Program-made: the position numbers and the translations under genes
NCBI GenBank assembly: GCA_019633425.1
Contig: WSUB01000101.1
Span: forward strand, 62,001 to 126,000
Length of the DNA: 64,000 nucleotides
Source of the DNA: Tulasnella sp. 424
Lineage: Eukaryota; Basidiomycota; Agaricomycetes; Cantharellales; Tulasnellaceae
Reading direction: 5' to 3'
Notes under the pieces: model-generated
Databases searched by the model: none
What the model saw: only the letters and a program-made list of their open reading frames with translations
Told to the model about the DNA's origin: nothing
Part shown: positions 11,108-22,484 of the stretch, piece by piece
Numbering within the stretch: position 1 is the first letter of the stretch
Layout of the letters: every line of letters starts with the position of its first letter

Positions 11108-14100
11108 ATGCAAGAATCCCAGGAAGGCATTGACCGACCTATTCCACGTTCTGTACCCCTTGAGTCTCAGGAGAAGGAGGTCGAACCAAACGTGGGATTC
11201 CAACCAAGCCCAGAGCTGGTGCGTTGTACCCCGCGTCATTCCGAGAGCGTGATCTCATAGGAGATACTTTTTGTAGAGGGAGAAACTGGATACCTTGAAA
11301 GGATGGAGGGTGGACTCCAAGACTCTGGGTTTCTTTGCAGATAATCGGAAATCACAGGGATCGACAGCCAGCGTGTCAATTGCCCGTCTACAATCAGTTC
11401 AACAAAATGAGGAGAAGACACCCGAGGCGCAATCCGCCGACCAAGCCGAAGATATCACCGCTGAGAGCACGGTGAGCTAAAATCTAATGTACTTGTTGTT
11501 GTGCGCTGAACTCCGCCGCTGAATTACGTCCCGTACTCTAGAAGTTCGTGGCGGTCAAGCAATTAAATATTGCTGATAACACGGATATTGAACGTCTCTT
11601 ACGGGTAAGCAGAGTGCTGGCGATTTGAGCAAAGTTCAGCTCCCAATCCTTGACCGGTTTCAGTTATCGATTAGGGAGATTGAGATTTTAACCAAGCTTT
11701 CCCATCCCAACATCGTTCGGCTGATGGGATTCATAGAGGATACTTCGAAGGATATTATTTGGTTGATTTTCCCCTGGGCGGCTAATGGAAACCTTCGGGA
11801 GTTTGTTTCGTCTGGGGAATGGGAAATCCCCGAACGTGTTTCGCTGGTAAGCTGGAGTCTGCCCTACTCTATTCAATTGCACGCCGACGGATGACATATC
11901 CTAGATTCACGACGTTTCCATGGGGTTGGAATACCTCCATACCCAAACACCGCCTATTTGCCATGGAGATCTTAAATCTGTGAGCTTAGCGTGCCCCCTT
12001 AACTCCACTCTGGCTAAGATAGGGGGCTCCAGTTCAACATTTTAGTCAACGAGGAATATAGGGCAATGATTACGGACTTTGGCTCTGCCCGCGTCCGTTC
12101 CGACAAGCGAGACGTGGAAACACTAGGAAACCATCAAGATGGATTGGCGGAAAAGGACCCAACATATACGGACCCGCTCCAAATCGAGTTCAACGTGACG
12201 ACTACAGAAATGACCGTGACTGGGTTTCGTTACACAACTCGATGGGCCGCCCCAGAAGTCTTGAATAATGACGGCTGCGACTTGTGGAGTGATATTTGGG
12301 CTTTCGGGTGGATTTGTTTCGAGGTGGGATTCCCATCTGACTTGACGCACCACGACTCAACTGACCTTATTTCCTCAGGTTATGACCAACGATTTCCCAT
12401 TCCAAGAGATATACAGCGATAGTCAAGTCGTTGTTAAAGTCCTTCAGGGACATCTCCCTTCCGTCGACAACGATGAGAGGACGTCCTCAATCGTGGCGCT
12501 GTGCACTCTCATAAACAATTGTTGGATGATCGATCCAAGAAAACGGCCCTCGGCAAATGCATGTACGAGCGGTGTCTATTGGATGGTGAGGGCTATCGAT
12601 CAGTCTCTCTTTTCAAGAGACTTACCTGCAGTGGAACCTGGATAGCCGAGGCTTGTTCCATCGCCTGCCCAATCTGATCCCACAGATATGCCCATTTCTC
12701 GAATTCGCTCTCCCGCCCTTTTAATCGAGGTTGGGGATCTGTATACCAGTCAAGGGGACTTTCAAACGGCGATTAAATCCTACTCCGAAGCCCTGAGGAT
12801 CTACAGCATCCTCGGTAACGAGAGCGGCAGGGTCAAGGCTTTGTGGAGCATTGCAGAGATGCACCGCATGCTCTGCAAGTATGATGAAGCTTCGGTTTCG
12901 TATTCCGAAGTCATAGCGATTAGCGCTAGCCTCGGTAAACCCGAGATCCGAGCTCACGCTCTGCACGGTCTGGCGGGGATGTATAACATTCAATGCAGAT
13001 ACTCCGAGGCGGCTTCCTCCTACTCCGAAGCCCTGGAAATATATACAAGCGAAGGGAATGACGTTGGGAGAGCGCAGACTTTGTTCGGTCTCGGTGACCT
13101 GCATCGCGTGCAATTCGACTACTCCCAGGCCTTGTCCTATTATTCGGACGCTCTAGAAATCTACACCAGCATCGGCAATGCCAATGGCAAAGCCGATACC
13201 CTGTGGGGCATTGCAGGGGTGCATCACTTGCAGTGCAAGTATAACGAGGCTACGTCCGCTTACTTGGAAGCACTGGAAATCTTCACGGGCCTCGGAGATC
13301 AGAAGGGAAGAACCCAGGCCTTGATGAGCATTGCAGATGTGCATCAGGACAACCGCAGACTCTCAGAAGCAGGTTCTGCTCTCTCCGAAGCCTTAAAGAT
13401 CAGCACCAGCCAAGGCTACGAGAGCTACACTTCCCATGCTCTCTATAGTCTCGCGAACCTGCAATGCGAGGAATGCAAGTACGACGAGGCCGTTTCATCC
13501 TTCACTGAATCCCTGTCAATCTCCAACCGCATCGGTGATGAAGATGGCAAAGCCTACTGCCTGTGGGGCCTCGCGAAAGTACATGTACATCGATACCGAT
13601 ATGATGAGGCGGCCTCATCTTATTCCGATGCCCTCAAAATCTTCGCCAGGATCCCCAACGAGATGGGGAGAGCCGACGCGCTTTGCGGGATCGCGGGTCT
13701 CTATCTCCTTCAGGCCAAATATTCCGAGGCCGTCGCCTCCTGCTCGGAAGCCCTAGAAATCTTCACCCGTCTCTGTAACGATTCCGGCAGAGCCAGAGTT
13801 TCGTTCTTCGCAGCAGAGGCGCATCAAGCTCTATGCAAGTACGACGATGCCACTTCGTCTTATTCCGAAGCCCTAAAGCTCTGCATTAGTCTTGGCCTTG
13901 AGTTTGGCAAAGCAGACTCGTTGCGGGGTCTTGCAGACGTGCATCGCCTTCAGGGCAGATACGAAGAGGCAGCGCCGCTCTACGCCGAAGCCCTTTCAAT
14001 CCATAGCAGCATCGATAACGAAGAAGGAATAGCCGATGCTCTTACTGGCATCGGGGATTCCCTTCGCTCTCAACGCAAATACCCCGAGGCCAAGGCGCCA

Positions 14101-14367
14101 TACTCTGAAGCTCTAACAACCTACACCAAACTCGGCACCGAAATAGGCAAAGCTTCAGTTTTGTGCAGCCTCGCTGAAGTACACAGCGAGCTTGGAAGTC
14201 ATCAGGAGGCACTGTCCCTCTACGTGCAAGCTGCCGAAATCTGGGCTCGAATCGGGAGGCAAGACGACGAGGCCAAGGCTTTGGAACGTATCGCCGACAT
14301 TCGCAAGATAATTGACGAGACTACTACGCAGGACCTCACCCAACGCGTCCAGGAGATAGATATTTAA
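11108..14367 (+). CDS. TKL-type protein kinase fused to 13 TPR repeats (copy 2)
   Basis: Tandem paralogue of the gene at 7425 with the same eight phase-0 exons: 11108-11218, 11277-11471, 11542-11604, 11664-11846, 11905-11979, 12033-12323, 12379-12585 and 12646-14367, giving 948 residues. The start ATG at 11108 was chosen because exon 1 then matches copy 1 in length and phase, and exon 2 begins REKLDTLKGWRVD, matching KEKLDKLAPWRID. The glycine loop is degenerate (QGSTASVSIARL, residues 64-75). The beta-3 lysine is K108 (FVAVKQL), the catalytic loop HGDLKSFN at 204-211 with D206, and the DFG Asp is D224. The insert before beta-3 is only about 27 residues and not strongly acidic. The last exon encodes 13 TPR units of 40 residues and a tail. 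The partner is unknown. The long identical exon plan argues for a recent tandem duplication followed by repeat-number change. Confidence 0.88.
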
Positions 14368-14842
14368 TGCGTAGCTCAGGTGGTTCCGGATAATTTCGTG
14401 GCCTAAAGATAGTGGGGCTTTGCACGATGGGACCCTGGCATCATTTTCGCTGCGGAGCTACCTGTGCCTTGGATCATTTATTTAACCTTTGTAATGTGCT
14501 CGTTTAGATCTCCCAATGTCGCTGACCACGTCCAAGGCTTTCCTTCAATCTCGTATCCTAGCGTAGCGTGTGGGTCTCGTAGGTTAAGCGAAATCCGACC
14601 ACACCCTTTGTCTGATAAGAGCAGCGTCGTAAGTGCCTAGTGTGAAAATCGGTCGAAACTCCGATTTTGCGATAATGACGGCGACTGTGCACTGTGCATC
14701 GGAGACGGGGGCCGCGGGGCGAACGCGTCTTCGGCACGTCTCAGGGGCTCCGCAGCAGGACCCATTTATAAACGCCGATATCAGTTCCAACCTTGACTGC
14801 TTCTCCCCTCAAACCAAAGTCCTCCCCCTCCAAATTTAAACA
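14368..14842. other. intergenic, no gene seen
   Basis: The 475 bp carry the 3' flank of the second kinase-TPR gene and the promoter of the His-rich membrane protein. A TATA-like run (TTTATAAA) sits at about 14764-14771, about 75 nt upstream of the next ATG. Nothing else is recognisable. Confidence 0.4.
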
Positions 14843-15863
14843 ATGTCTACAACTCCCCTCATGTCAGAATTCCCAGAAGATAAAAAACCACTCTACCCCA
14901 TCGACGAATCCGACGTCGAGCTCACGGTTGGTGGCCAAACCGCTCCCCAGACTCGCTGCGGTGGATGCTTTTGGAGCCGATTCCGTCGCTCTCGCTGCGG
15001 CGCCAACGGAGAGCGCAAGCCTCGTAGCCCCATCCGTAGGGCTATCAGGTGGTTCTTGACGATCTGCTTGGTGCTCGGCTTGGTTGGGTTCTTCGCTGCG
15101 AGACATCATGTGAGTTCTCATGGCACCCGTAGACTTTGATACGACTGACACACGCCATTAATCCCATAGGTCCACAAGTTCAGGAAGACGCACCCAATCA
15201 TCTGCGTTCCCATTACCGACAGCACCACCACCGTTGAGCTTCCTTTGGCCAACTTCCGCACCCACCTCAGTCTCCACCCATCTCTCACCTCCAACGACGT
15301 CAAGGTCACCCACTCCGACAAAGTCGCTAACCACACCGTCTCCGTCTCATTCGATCTTCCCAAGGATGCCGAACTCCGTGATGCTGAGGACGATGCCAAG
15401 TTTTTCGTTTGCCACATCGCCGGTCCCAGGTTCGTCGCTCTCGGCGTTCATGTGAGTCGTCTGCTTTGCCTCGTTTTCCACACCTTCATTCTTACTGACG
15501 TTCTGATCAACGTAGGCCAAGCACACTCCTCCCAAGGATGGCGAGTTCAAGCATCACCATCTCAATATGAAGAAGGAACATGACGACCACCCCGCCCCAC
15601 CTCACGACGGTCACCACCACCCACCTCCTCACCGCCGTCCCCACGGCCCACTCATCAAGGCTACCTCGACCACTATTACTCTCCCTGCTGCCGCTGCCGG
15701 ACATCCTCGCAGCATCTCTTTCCAAGGCCCCGGTCGTTGGTTCGGTCACGGCAGGTTCGGCCATGGATGCATGAAGAAGCAGATCAAGATGGCTATTGCC
15801 AAGGCAATCCGAGAGGAGAAGGTCGCTAAGGAGGCTGTCCTCGTTGAGGAGGAGGCTATGTAA
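14843..15863 (+). CDS. His-rich single-pass membrane protein
   Basis: I do not recognise a named family. Three exons (about 14843-15109, 15171-15450 and 15515-15863) are joined by canonical introns. The N-terminal part is polar with a Cys/Arg-rich patch (RCGGCFWSRFRRSRCG). One transmembrane segment follows, about WFLTICLVLGLVGFFAA, with the basic residues on its N-terminal side. The C-terminal region carries ELPLANFRTHLS and SLTSNDVKVTH, then a His/Pro-rich stretch (HHPPPHRRPHGP), a Gly/His patch (GHGRFGHGCMKK) and a charged end. By the positive-inside rule the N-terminus is probably cytoplasmic. A second, partly decayed copy of the same coding sequence is fused to an F-BAR domain about 3.5 kb downstream, ending at 19949. 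Metal binding by the His tract is possible but not shown. Confidence 0.75.
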
Positions 15864-16940
15864 TCAAAGAAGGTATTCCAGGCGGAGCGATCGTTGCGGG
15901 GTTTGGACATCTTTTTTTCTTCACCAAGTTCGCTTGCGCCTTATACTTGTATTTTCCTTCAAACTTCGATTCTTCATTCTGCATAGCATTTTTGTGTTGT
16001 TATGCACCTATCCACTCCTTAAGACTTCCGGGTTGAGAAATATATCCCACTTCCGCTCCTTCAAAGGATATGTCGCGACCGCTTGACTGAAAACACCCCC
16101 TGCTTCGAAGTCTCGGACGACCCACTCCTCGACAGCAGCGATGAGCACTACATTTACCGCACGTTTTACGTGTGGCTAAGTAGATTTTTGCTGGAACGGG
16201 GTTGCCGATGAGGTATCGGACGCCAAGGCACTCCGGAGTTCTGAACAATCAATGGCGTGGAATGTACTTGTTCTTCATATCTAGAGTATCCATCCTTGTC
16301 TCTTCAATCTACCTAGCAATGCCTTACGCGAGCGATCGATATGATGCATATATCTCTTCATGCTTGTCGTGCAGAAGGGTGGGCGACATGTGAGAACTTG
16401 GCTGAACCGGCCGTTTAGTGTATACTTGCACCCCGAACGCTCCGGCTACGTGTGGTCTACTTGGTATCCCGAATATACGGCTTATATTTGCGTGTTATTC
16501 TAAGTATTGAGTCTTGGGATTGTCCAGGACTGAGCACCATCCTCACCGAGAAGAGCCCTCGGATCCTGTCTGCTCTGGGCTGACGGGCACAAAACCTTCA
16601 CCTGTAGATGAGTCTTTCATGACGATCTCTAGCGAAATCCGGAATTTAACAAGTCTAAGTAGTATTTTCGGTGGGTTCTGGTATGAATAGTATTTGTATC
16701 CGTCATTCAAGGTCGAGAGGGCCCGGGGTCCCGGTGAAAGGATAGGCTCGCTCGACCTCATAAGAAAGAGAGGCCCCTTCGCAACTCTCATTCTTTACAT
16801 CCCCTCCCCCTCACAAAGCTCCTTCACTCCCCCTGCGCCGAAAAATCACTCGCCACTTTTCAACCCCAAGCAGCGACCACTCAAAGCACAGACTAGTGCA
16901 CACTCATACCCACGACTGAGGTACTCGTTGCTCTTCCTTC

Positions 16941-16948
16941 TATATAAA
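16941..16948 (+). promoter_or_regulatory. TATA box of the small gene in arm A
   Basis: TATATAAA lies 88-95 nt upstream of the ATG at 17036. The same element is kept in arm B in front of the paralogue there. Confidence 0.5.
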
Positions 16949-17035
16949 CTTAGTTAGTTGATTTCTCACAGCTAAGACCCATCTCTAGCCTCCATTAAAG
17001 CCCCTTCCACCACGGTCAGCCCGCTTCTGCCCCCA

Positions 17036-17435
17036 ATGTCTCAACAAACCAACCAGTCTTCATCGCCCTCTACCAATACCAATTCAGCCTCGCCATCGAC
17101 CACAGTCCACTCTCAAGCACCGTCAGCACAGAGACCATCATCCACAGTTAACACTAATGAACGAGTCGTGCTCGCCGATAATATCAGTGTAGGGGTGTCG
17201 AGGCTCGCTGGTTAGTGCAATCTACTACTGACTGGTTATTGGGCTCACGTCGAGCGCCTCCCCAGCCAATCCTGGCCAGACTTCACAAGTAGGAAGACCC
17301 GAATCTACGGAATTTGACTTCACCTTGAGCCCAGGTGCTGAGCAATGGCAGTTAAACCAGACAGCTGATGGTCGCGCTGTGTACTCGACCGTCGACGCTG
17401 GTGTTACTGTCGAGTTCCAGAAGTGGGACTGGTGA
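17036..17435 (+). CDS. small conserved protein of the inverted repeat, copy A
   Basis: Two exons, 17036-17210 and 17266-17435, encode 114 residues. The first half is Ser/Thr/Gln/Asn-rich and disordered, starting MSQQTNQSSSPSTNTNSASP. The second half is better ordered: ERVVLADNISVGVSRL, then EFDFTLSPGAEQWQLNQTAD, then GRAVYSTVDAGVTVEF and a C-terminal KWDW. I do not recognise a family. The copy in arm B on the opposite strand keeps the same start, intron, frame and stop, and the C-terminal 50 residues are nearly identical while the N-terminal half has several replacements. That pattern suggests a real gene with a constrained C-terminal domain. Confidence 0.7.
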
Positions 17436-17800
17436 GGAGATGCGGTTATTCTCGAAGCTCGTATAGTTTCGTCCTATTCGAGGCACGATTAGTTCAGTGA
17501 TCGGGGAGGGTTTGTTTCGTTCGATCAATAAAGGGGCCGGGAAGATGAAGGACATTCAACTTTCAGTCCTCTACTTGTCATGTATTTCTGGGACCCGGGT
17601 CATTTACACCGGGCCACCTTCACTATAATCTAGGTTTTCGAATGTATTCTATGATGGGATAGGTTTCATTTCGCCATTGTGAGATTGAGGAACCGTCAGA
17701 GGCTGTCATCATATTAGTCGGTCCCCCGGGGTTAACGGCTCTTAATTCCCGTATTGTGGACTGAACCGCGTTGGTGACCCACAGTATCTAAACCCTAGCC

Positions 17801-19949
17801 ATGGCTAGTGGACGCCTCGCTCGTAGAAGCAACTCGACGTCATCCCTATCAAAGTACTTCCACGAACTACCAGATCCAGACCACACTGGGAGCAACTTTT
17901 GCAACTCATCTTGGGGAACCAATGACCGCGGTGTCGAGGTCCTCTTCGCTCGCATGCGAGGTGCTGCACGGACCATGGAAGAGTTGCGAGCGTTTTGGAA
18001 AGAAAGGTAAGTCGCTTATAGGTCGAAAAGACCGTGGACCTGTTCCCGGGGTTTGGGGGATTACTCACAACCATCCACATTATGGTCAGGATTAGAATAG
18101 AGGAAGAATTTGCGAAGAAGTTGGCAAAGCTCGCCAGGTTCTCTCTTGGTCGAGATGAGATTGGGTGATTCCTTCTATGTAGACCTCTACCATGATGCCT
18201 TGTGGGCTGATCGCGATATTGCCGCCTTTGGGTCAGCGACTTTCGGTCAGCGCTTGACAAACTCCGAGCGGAAACAGACGCCCAAGCCGCTCAACACGTC
18301 AACTGTGCTCAAAGCACGAAGCGAGAGCTTGAAACACCTTTGGACGAATTTATCGGCAAACAAGACAATCATCGACAGACATTTCAAGCCGCAATTGAGC
18401 AGTCTTACCGGTCGAAGCGAACCCAAGAGAAATATGTGGAAAAGGTATGGTTTTTCTTCTACTTATCGCACTCTCCAATGTCTTCCCTGACATCACCATT
18501 ATAAAAGGCTCGAGAAAGTTATGAATCCGGCGCTTGTCTGGTCGATTCGTATACCGCCCAATGCGCAATCCTCCACGGCGAGGAGCTGGGTGATATTCCG
18601 ACCAAGCTCGAAAGGGCACAGCAGACCGTCCGGACTCATGAAATGGATTACAGTAATTGTGCACGGGTGCTGGGAGACGTCTGTAAGCGTTGGGAGGGAG
18701 AATGGAAGACTTTCTGCGACGTAGGTTCAGGAACGAATCCGCTGGAACATAGATTGACGTCGCTTCGGTCGAAATAGCAATGTCAGGACCTCGAAGACGA
18801 ACGACTCGACTTCATCAAGGACCACGTTTGGGCGTATGCCAATACTGTGTCGACTGTCTGCGTTTTAGACGACCAGGTAAGGTCCTGACCAAGCTGAGTG
18901 TATTGCCGCCCCTGATCACGCTGAATGCATCCTTCAGTCCTGCGAGAGGATCCGAGTAAGTCTAGAACAAGCCGACGTGGATAGGGATCTGGAAAACTTT
19001 GTGAAGGATTACGGGACAGGCTCGATGATAACCGAGCCGATGCCTTTTGTCCCGTACGGGCAAGGCGTCAGACCGGATGGACCGAAGCAAAAGATGGCAA
19101 AATTCTTGCGGACTTCAGTCCGAGGGACACAATCGACTCAACCCTCTCTGTCCGTTGGACCTGGAACCCCTGAAACCGATGTGGCTAATATCGGGGCAGG
19201 AAACGGTGAAAACGATCACATCCTCAATCCCGGCGTCCCCCCCCCAATCCTCCCCGCCCCCCTTCCGGATATTGCTGAAATAGGTGCAGAGAGTGATGGA
19301 AACAACCAAATTTCAAGTCTCAGCGACTCCCCCCCAATCCTCCCCTCCGCCACGCCAAGTACCCCCACAACCTCCACAACGTCAGAACTCTTAGAAGACG
19401 ACAAGCAACGTAGCCCAACCCATGGATCCGACGTCAATCCTCAAGACCGAACTGATCTCCAAGGTCGTCTCGTTGGATGCATTTTGACCCGATTACGTCG
19501 CCCTCGCTGCGGTGCAGATGGAAAGCCCAAACGGTGTAATACCATTCTCAGGACCTTCATATCCCTTCTGACTATCTGCTTCCTTTTTGCCTTGGTTGGA
19601 TTCTTCGCCCCAAAACATTATGTATGTGGACGTCCTTGTGCCTTTGGTATACGACTAACGCGTGCCTTCTCCACAGGTCTCCAAGGTGCACCCACTCATC
19701 GACGTTCCCGGCCCCGTCGAGCTTCCTTTGGCCAACCTCTGTACCCATCTCAGTCCCCAGCGCTCTCTTACTTCCAACGACGTCAGGATCCACTACAACG
19801 ACGGAATCCCTAATCAGCAATGCGCTTTTTCCAAAGACAGCGAGTTCCAACATCACCATTTTAGGATGAACAATTACTTTGACTCTCCAACACCACCTGA
19901 CGACTGTCCTCATCACACACCTCCACCTCCCGAAGATGTTCCCCAATAA
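17801..19949 (+). CDS. chimeric F-BAR domain joined to a membrane protein
   Basis: Seven exons (17801-18006, 18090-18164, 18237-18444, 18508-18720, 18778-18876, 18938-19621, 19677-19949) give 585 residues. Residues 1 to about 290 are a complete Cdc15/Imp2-type F-BAR region ([69 protein letters not shown]), closely matching the F-BAR/SH3 gene at 57282. The SH3 domain is absent. Instead the same open exon runs through two imperfect Pro-rich repeats (GVPPPILPAP, DSPPILPSAT) into a homologue of the membrane protein at 14843: RLRRPRCGADG, a transmembrane segment near residues 473-491, then VELPLANLCTHLS and SLTSNDVRI. About 50 residues of the luminal part are deleted and the frame ends early at TAA 19947. 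If made, it would tether an F-BAR dimer to a membrane through a helix as well as by curvature binding. Confidence 0.8.
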
Positions 19950-20122
19950 TTCTCCTAGCCAACATCATTATCTACCCAGCTGCAGCCTCTTACTAAGATG
20001 TTCTCGGCATCTCTTTTCTCAGCTAAGACGAATTGGTTTGGTCATAGCGAAGTCAAATACGGATGCATGAAGCGGCGGGTCGAGATAGCTATTGCCATGG
20101 ACACCACTAACGAGGCTGTGTA
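19950..20122 (+). pseudogene. decayed C-terminal coding tail of the chimera
   Basis: Past the stop at 19947 the sequence still aligns with the last exon of the membrane protein at 14843. Recognisable pieces are NWFGH, YGCMKRRVEIAIA and a final EAV-stop at about 20120, followed by a matching 3' flank (GAAGGTATTCC). The intervening His/Pro-rich part is scrambled by frameshifts. The chimera therefore once continued to the same C-terminus as its relative and was truncated later. Confidence 0.6.
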
Positions 20123-20319
20123 ATCGTTCTCAGAGAAGGTATTCCCAGCGGACCAATCCCGTTGTAGCCAGGAAACCCGCCTTTCCCTCGCTTATTTTGC
20201 ACCCTACATAGTCCGCACACATATTGCTTCAAATTATTCTACGAAATATTTTTGTGTTGTTTACACGCCTCGCCATTCCTTGTGCTGCCTCTTCGTGAAT
20301 GTGCCGCACCTCCACTCTT

Positions 20320-22228
20320 TCAGATGAATTCTCGCGGTCGTTTCGCTGGGTCACCGCCTGCTTCGTCGTATACGAGCCCGGCAACCTTGAAAGCAAGTTC
20401 TGAAAGGAGATACATCACCATCAGTCTTGGCTCGACCCATACTAGAGATGCTTACCATCCGCAGCCTGCCTCGTGCTTGCCTCCGCATAGACCCTGACTG
20501 CGTCCTCCGTCCCACTGGCCCGGACAAAGCTTCTGCCGGCTTCGTACTGCGCAACCAAAGCATCAATCTTCTCCTGTAGGCCGGCGGGCTCCGTTAATTG
20601 CCTCTCCGCGTCCGTTGTCTTGTAGAGTGATCGGTCAGGAACCAGAACTTTGACCAATCGGTTCGGGAGGTCTGAGTAGGATGAATCCCATTGCGCAGCG
20701 GTATACCCTTTAGAGGCCAATACAACTTCCACCAGGAGAAGGTCTGAGAGAGCGTCCCCGACTGCGGAATTGATCAGCTTCGTGAGCTGAATGAGGTCCT
20801 CTGTCGCTTTTGTTTGTTCAGGAGTTGAAGGCTGGTGAGAGTTGAGCAAGGCCAAGGTCTCCTTGGAGAAGAGCACAGTTCCATGGCCATTTGCTTCAAA
20901 GTAAACTCCAATCCCAAACTCCTCGGCGGCATGGTGCAGGTGTTTGACGCCCGTTGGAACACATTTAACTGGCAGCTGCTTCTCGAGGAACTTGGTCGAG
21001 CTCCCGTTAGCATATGCAGTTTGAACAACGCCTAATTGGATCTTGCCAGACAATCCAGTAGCGTTGACCAGTTCTACTATGTAACCTGCAACGAGAGCTG
21101 CGATTTTGTCTCCATCGAGCATTCGGAATTGGGAATTTTCGTCCAGGTAGAAGTACATAAGCCGGTCCGCGTCTCCGTCGAAACTAGCCGCGCGTTGGCC
21201 CGCGGAAAGTTTCCCTTGGAGCGCTGGCGGCGGAGATTGAGTCGTTTTGACGAAGTCGGCTCCGGCCTTGTAGTTGAGTTGACCGGGTGTTTCGAGGTCG
21301 GTGTTGGCAGGTTGGAATTGGAAGACGCCTTCAACTCGTTTAGAGAATGCGGCGAGGGAAAGGGCGCCTACGCCGTTGGCGCAGTCGACAATGAGCGGTG
21401 GTGGAGTTGGTTTGCCGGACTATCAAGTCGGCCAATGCTGTTGTCAGCTCTTTGCATCAGCCGAAACGAGGATCGCTCACCAGAAGGGTCTTAAGGGCAG
21501 TGGCCAACTTGGTATGGTACCCTTCTTCCGATGGTTCTCCATATTCCTCTGGCGTTCCTTTTGTATTGGTCGTCCGCACGAGGTAATGCAACACCGGTGT
21601 CGTCGTGATGCCGGCGTTCCAGCCCCCACCCTCGACCCCAATCGCTTTCAAACCATCTTCCAATGCAGCTACAAGTGCAGCACCAGAAGGTCGAGTATCT
21701 CGCGCATATACTACGTTTGCTGGCTGGGAGATTTTGATTCCTCCGCGGTATATAACGGCTTGAACGTCGGCGATGAGTTGATCTGTGGTCTCGGCGTTGG
21801 CGAGGTAGGTGGCGTAAGACTCCCAAGATTGCTCGAGCATTTCACCCATGGGATCGACGAGCTTAACACCATTGTCCTACGAGAAATAGATGGATGTGAG
21901 AGGTGGATGGAGGAGAGAAGAGGCTGTTCGATCTTACGGCTTCGGGGTTGTGCGAGGCTGTGACCATGACGCCAATCGTCTTGCCGCCAAGCGCCTTGCT
22001 CCTCAAGCCAGCTAAAATGCCCATTCTAAACATGACAGAGTCAAGCCTCTCTCCCCTGCAATGTTTCTAGATTTGTAAACTGCTTGATTCCCGTAAATAT
22101 GTGTCACATCGGGAAACGTACAACGTTCGAAATCCAGCAGTACCATAAGTGAAGCTGACGCCTTCGGGTTTACTGTGTTTCTCCGAGTACGTTCGGAGAG
22201 CTTCTTCGGGTAGCTCTGTCTGTTGCAT
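20320..22228 (-). CDS. PCM1: phosphoacetylglucosamine mutase
   Basis: This enzyme interconverts GlcNAc-6-phosphate and GlcNAc-1-phosphate, the step before UDP-GlcNAc formation for chitin and glycans. The model starts at ATG 22228 ([18 protein letters not shown], then [10 protein letters not shown]). Key parts are the phosphoserine loop TASHNPEA with [17 protein letters not shown], the metal-binding loop FDGDADR and the sugar-binding loop [10 protein letters not shown]. The C-terminal phosphate site is [18 protein letters not shown] last short exon follows a GTAAGC donor and ends with KRPREFI and TGA at 20320-20322. Length is about 540 residues, as in fungal Agm1/Pcm1. It is divergent from the MAK32-like gene at 22485, and part of the shared 5' region is duplicated at about 24255-24345. 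Confidence 0.92.
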
Positions 22229-22484
22229 CGTTGCTTTGAGCCTTTGTGGAGAGGATAGGGAGTGATCTGCGTTGACGGTACGCGATCGATGGTTGGTCGC
22301 GAGTTAACGTTGCTCCAAGGGTTCACGCCATTAACGGAGTTTGGCGGCTTTCTTGTCGCACCCATTCGAACCCTACCAACGAACCCCCTAACAGCGTTGC
22401 AAACGTCCGCCTAGGCATTTTCGTGGCATTAAGAATCTTTAAGCACAGAGCCCCGTACCCGCGTTCATACAACTATTGACAGCC

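Larger units (their letters stand above)
16130..17717 (+). repeat. inverted repeat arm A
   Basis: This segment is closely matched in reverse complement by 29738-31378. The left boundary lies near GATGAGCACTACATTTACCG and the right boundary near GAGGCTGTCATCATAT. Each arm contains the small two-exon gene, its TATATAAA promoter and long flanking sequence, so the unit is a duplicated genomic segment and not a simple transposon end. I see no transposase and no clear target-site duplication. The arms flank about 12 kb that hold the F-BAR chimera through SmF. Confidence 0.85.

Noticed and set aside
9522..14343. Antisense open frames under the TPR arrays
   Set aside because: They mirror the 120-bp repeat period and codon bias of the TPR genes and have no motifs of their own.
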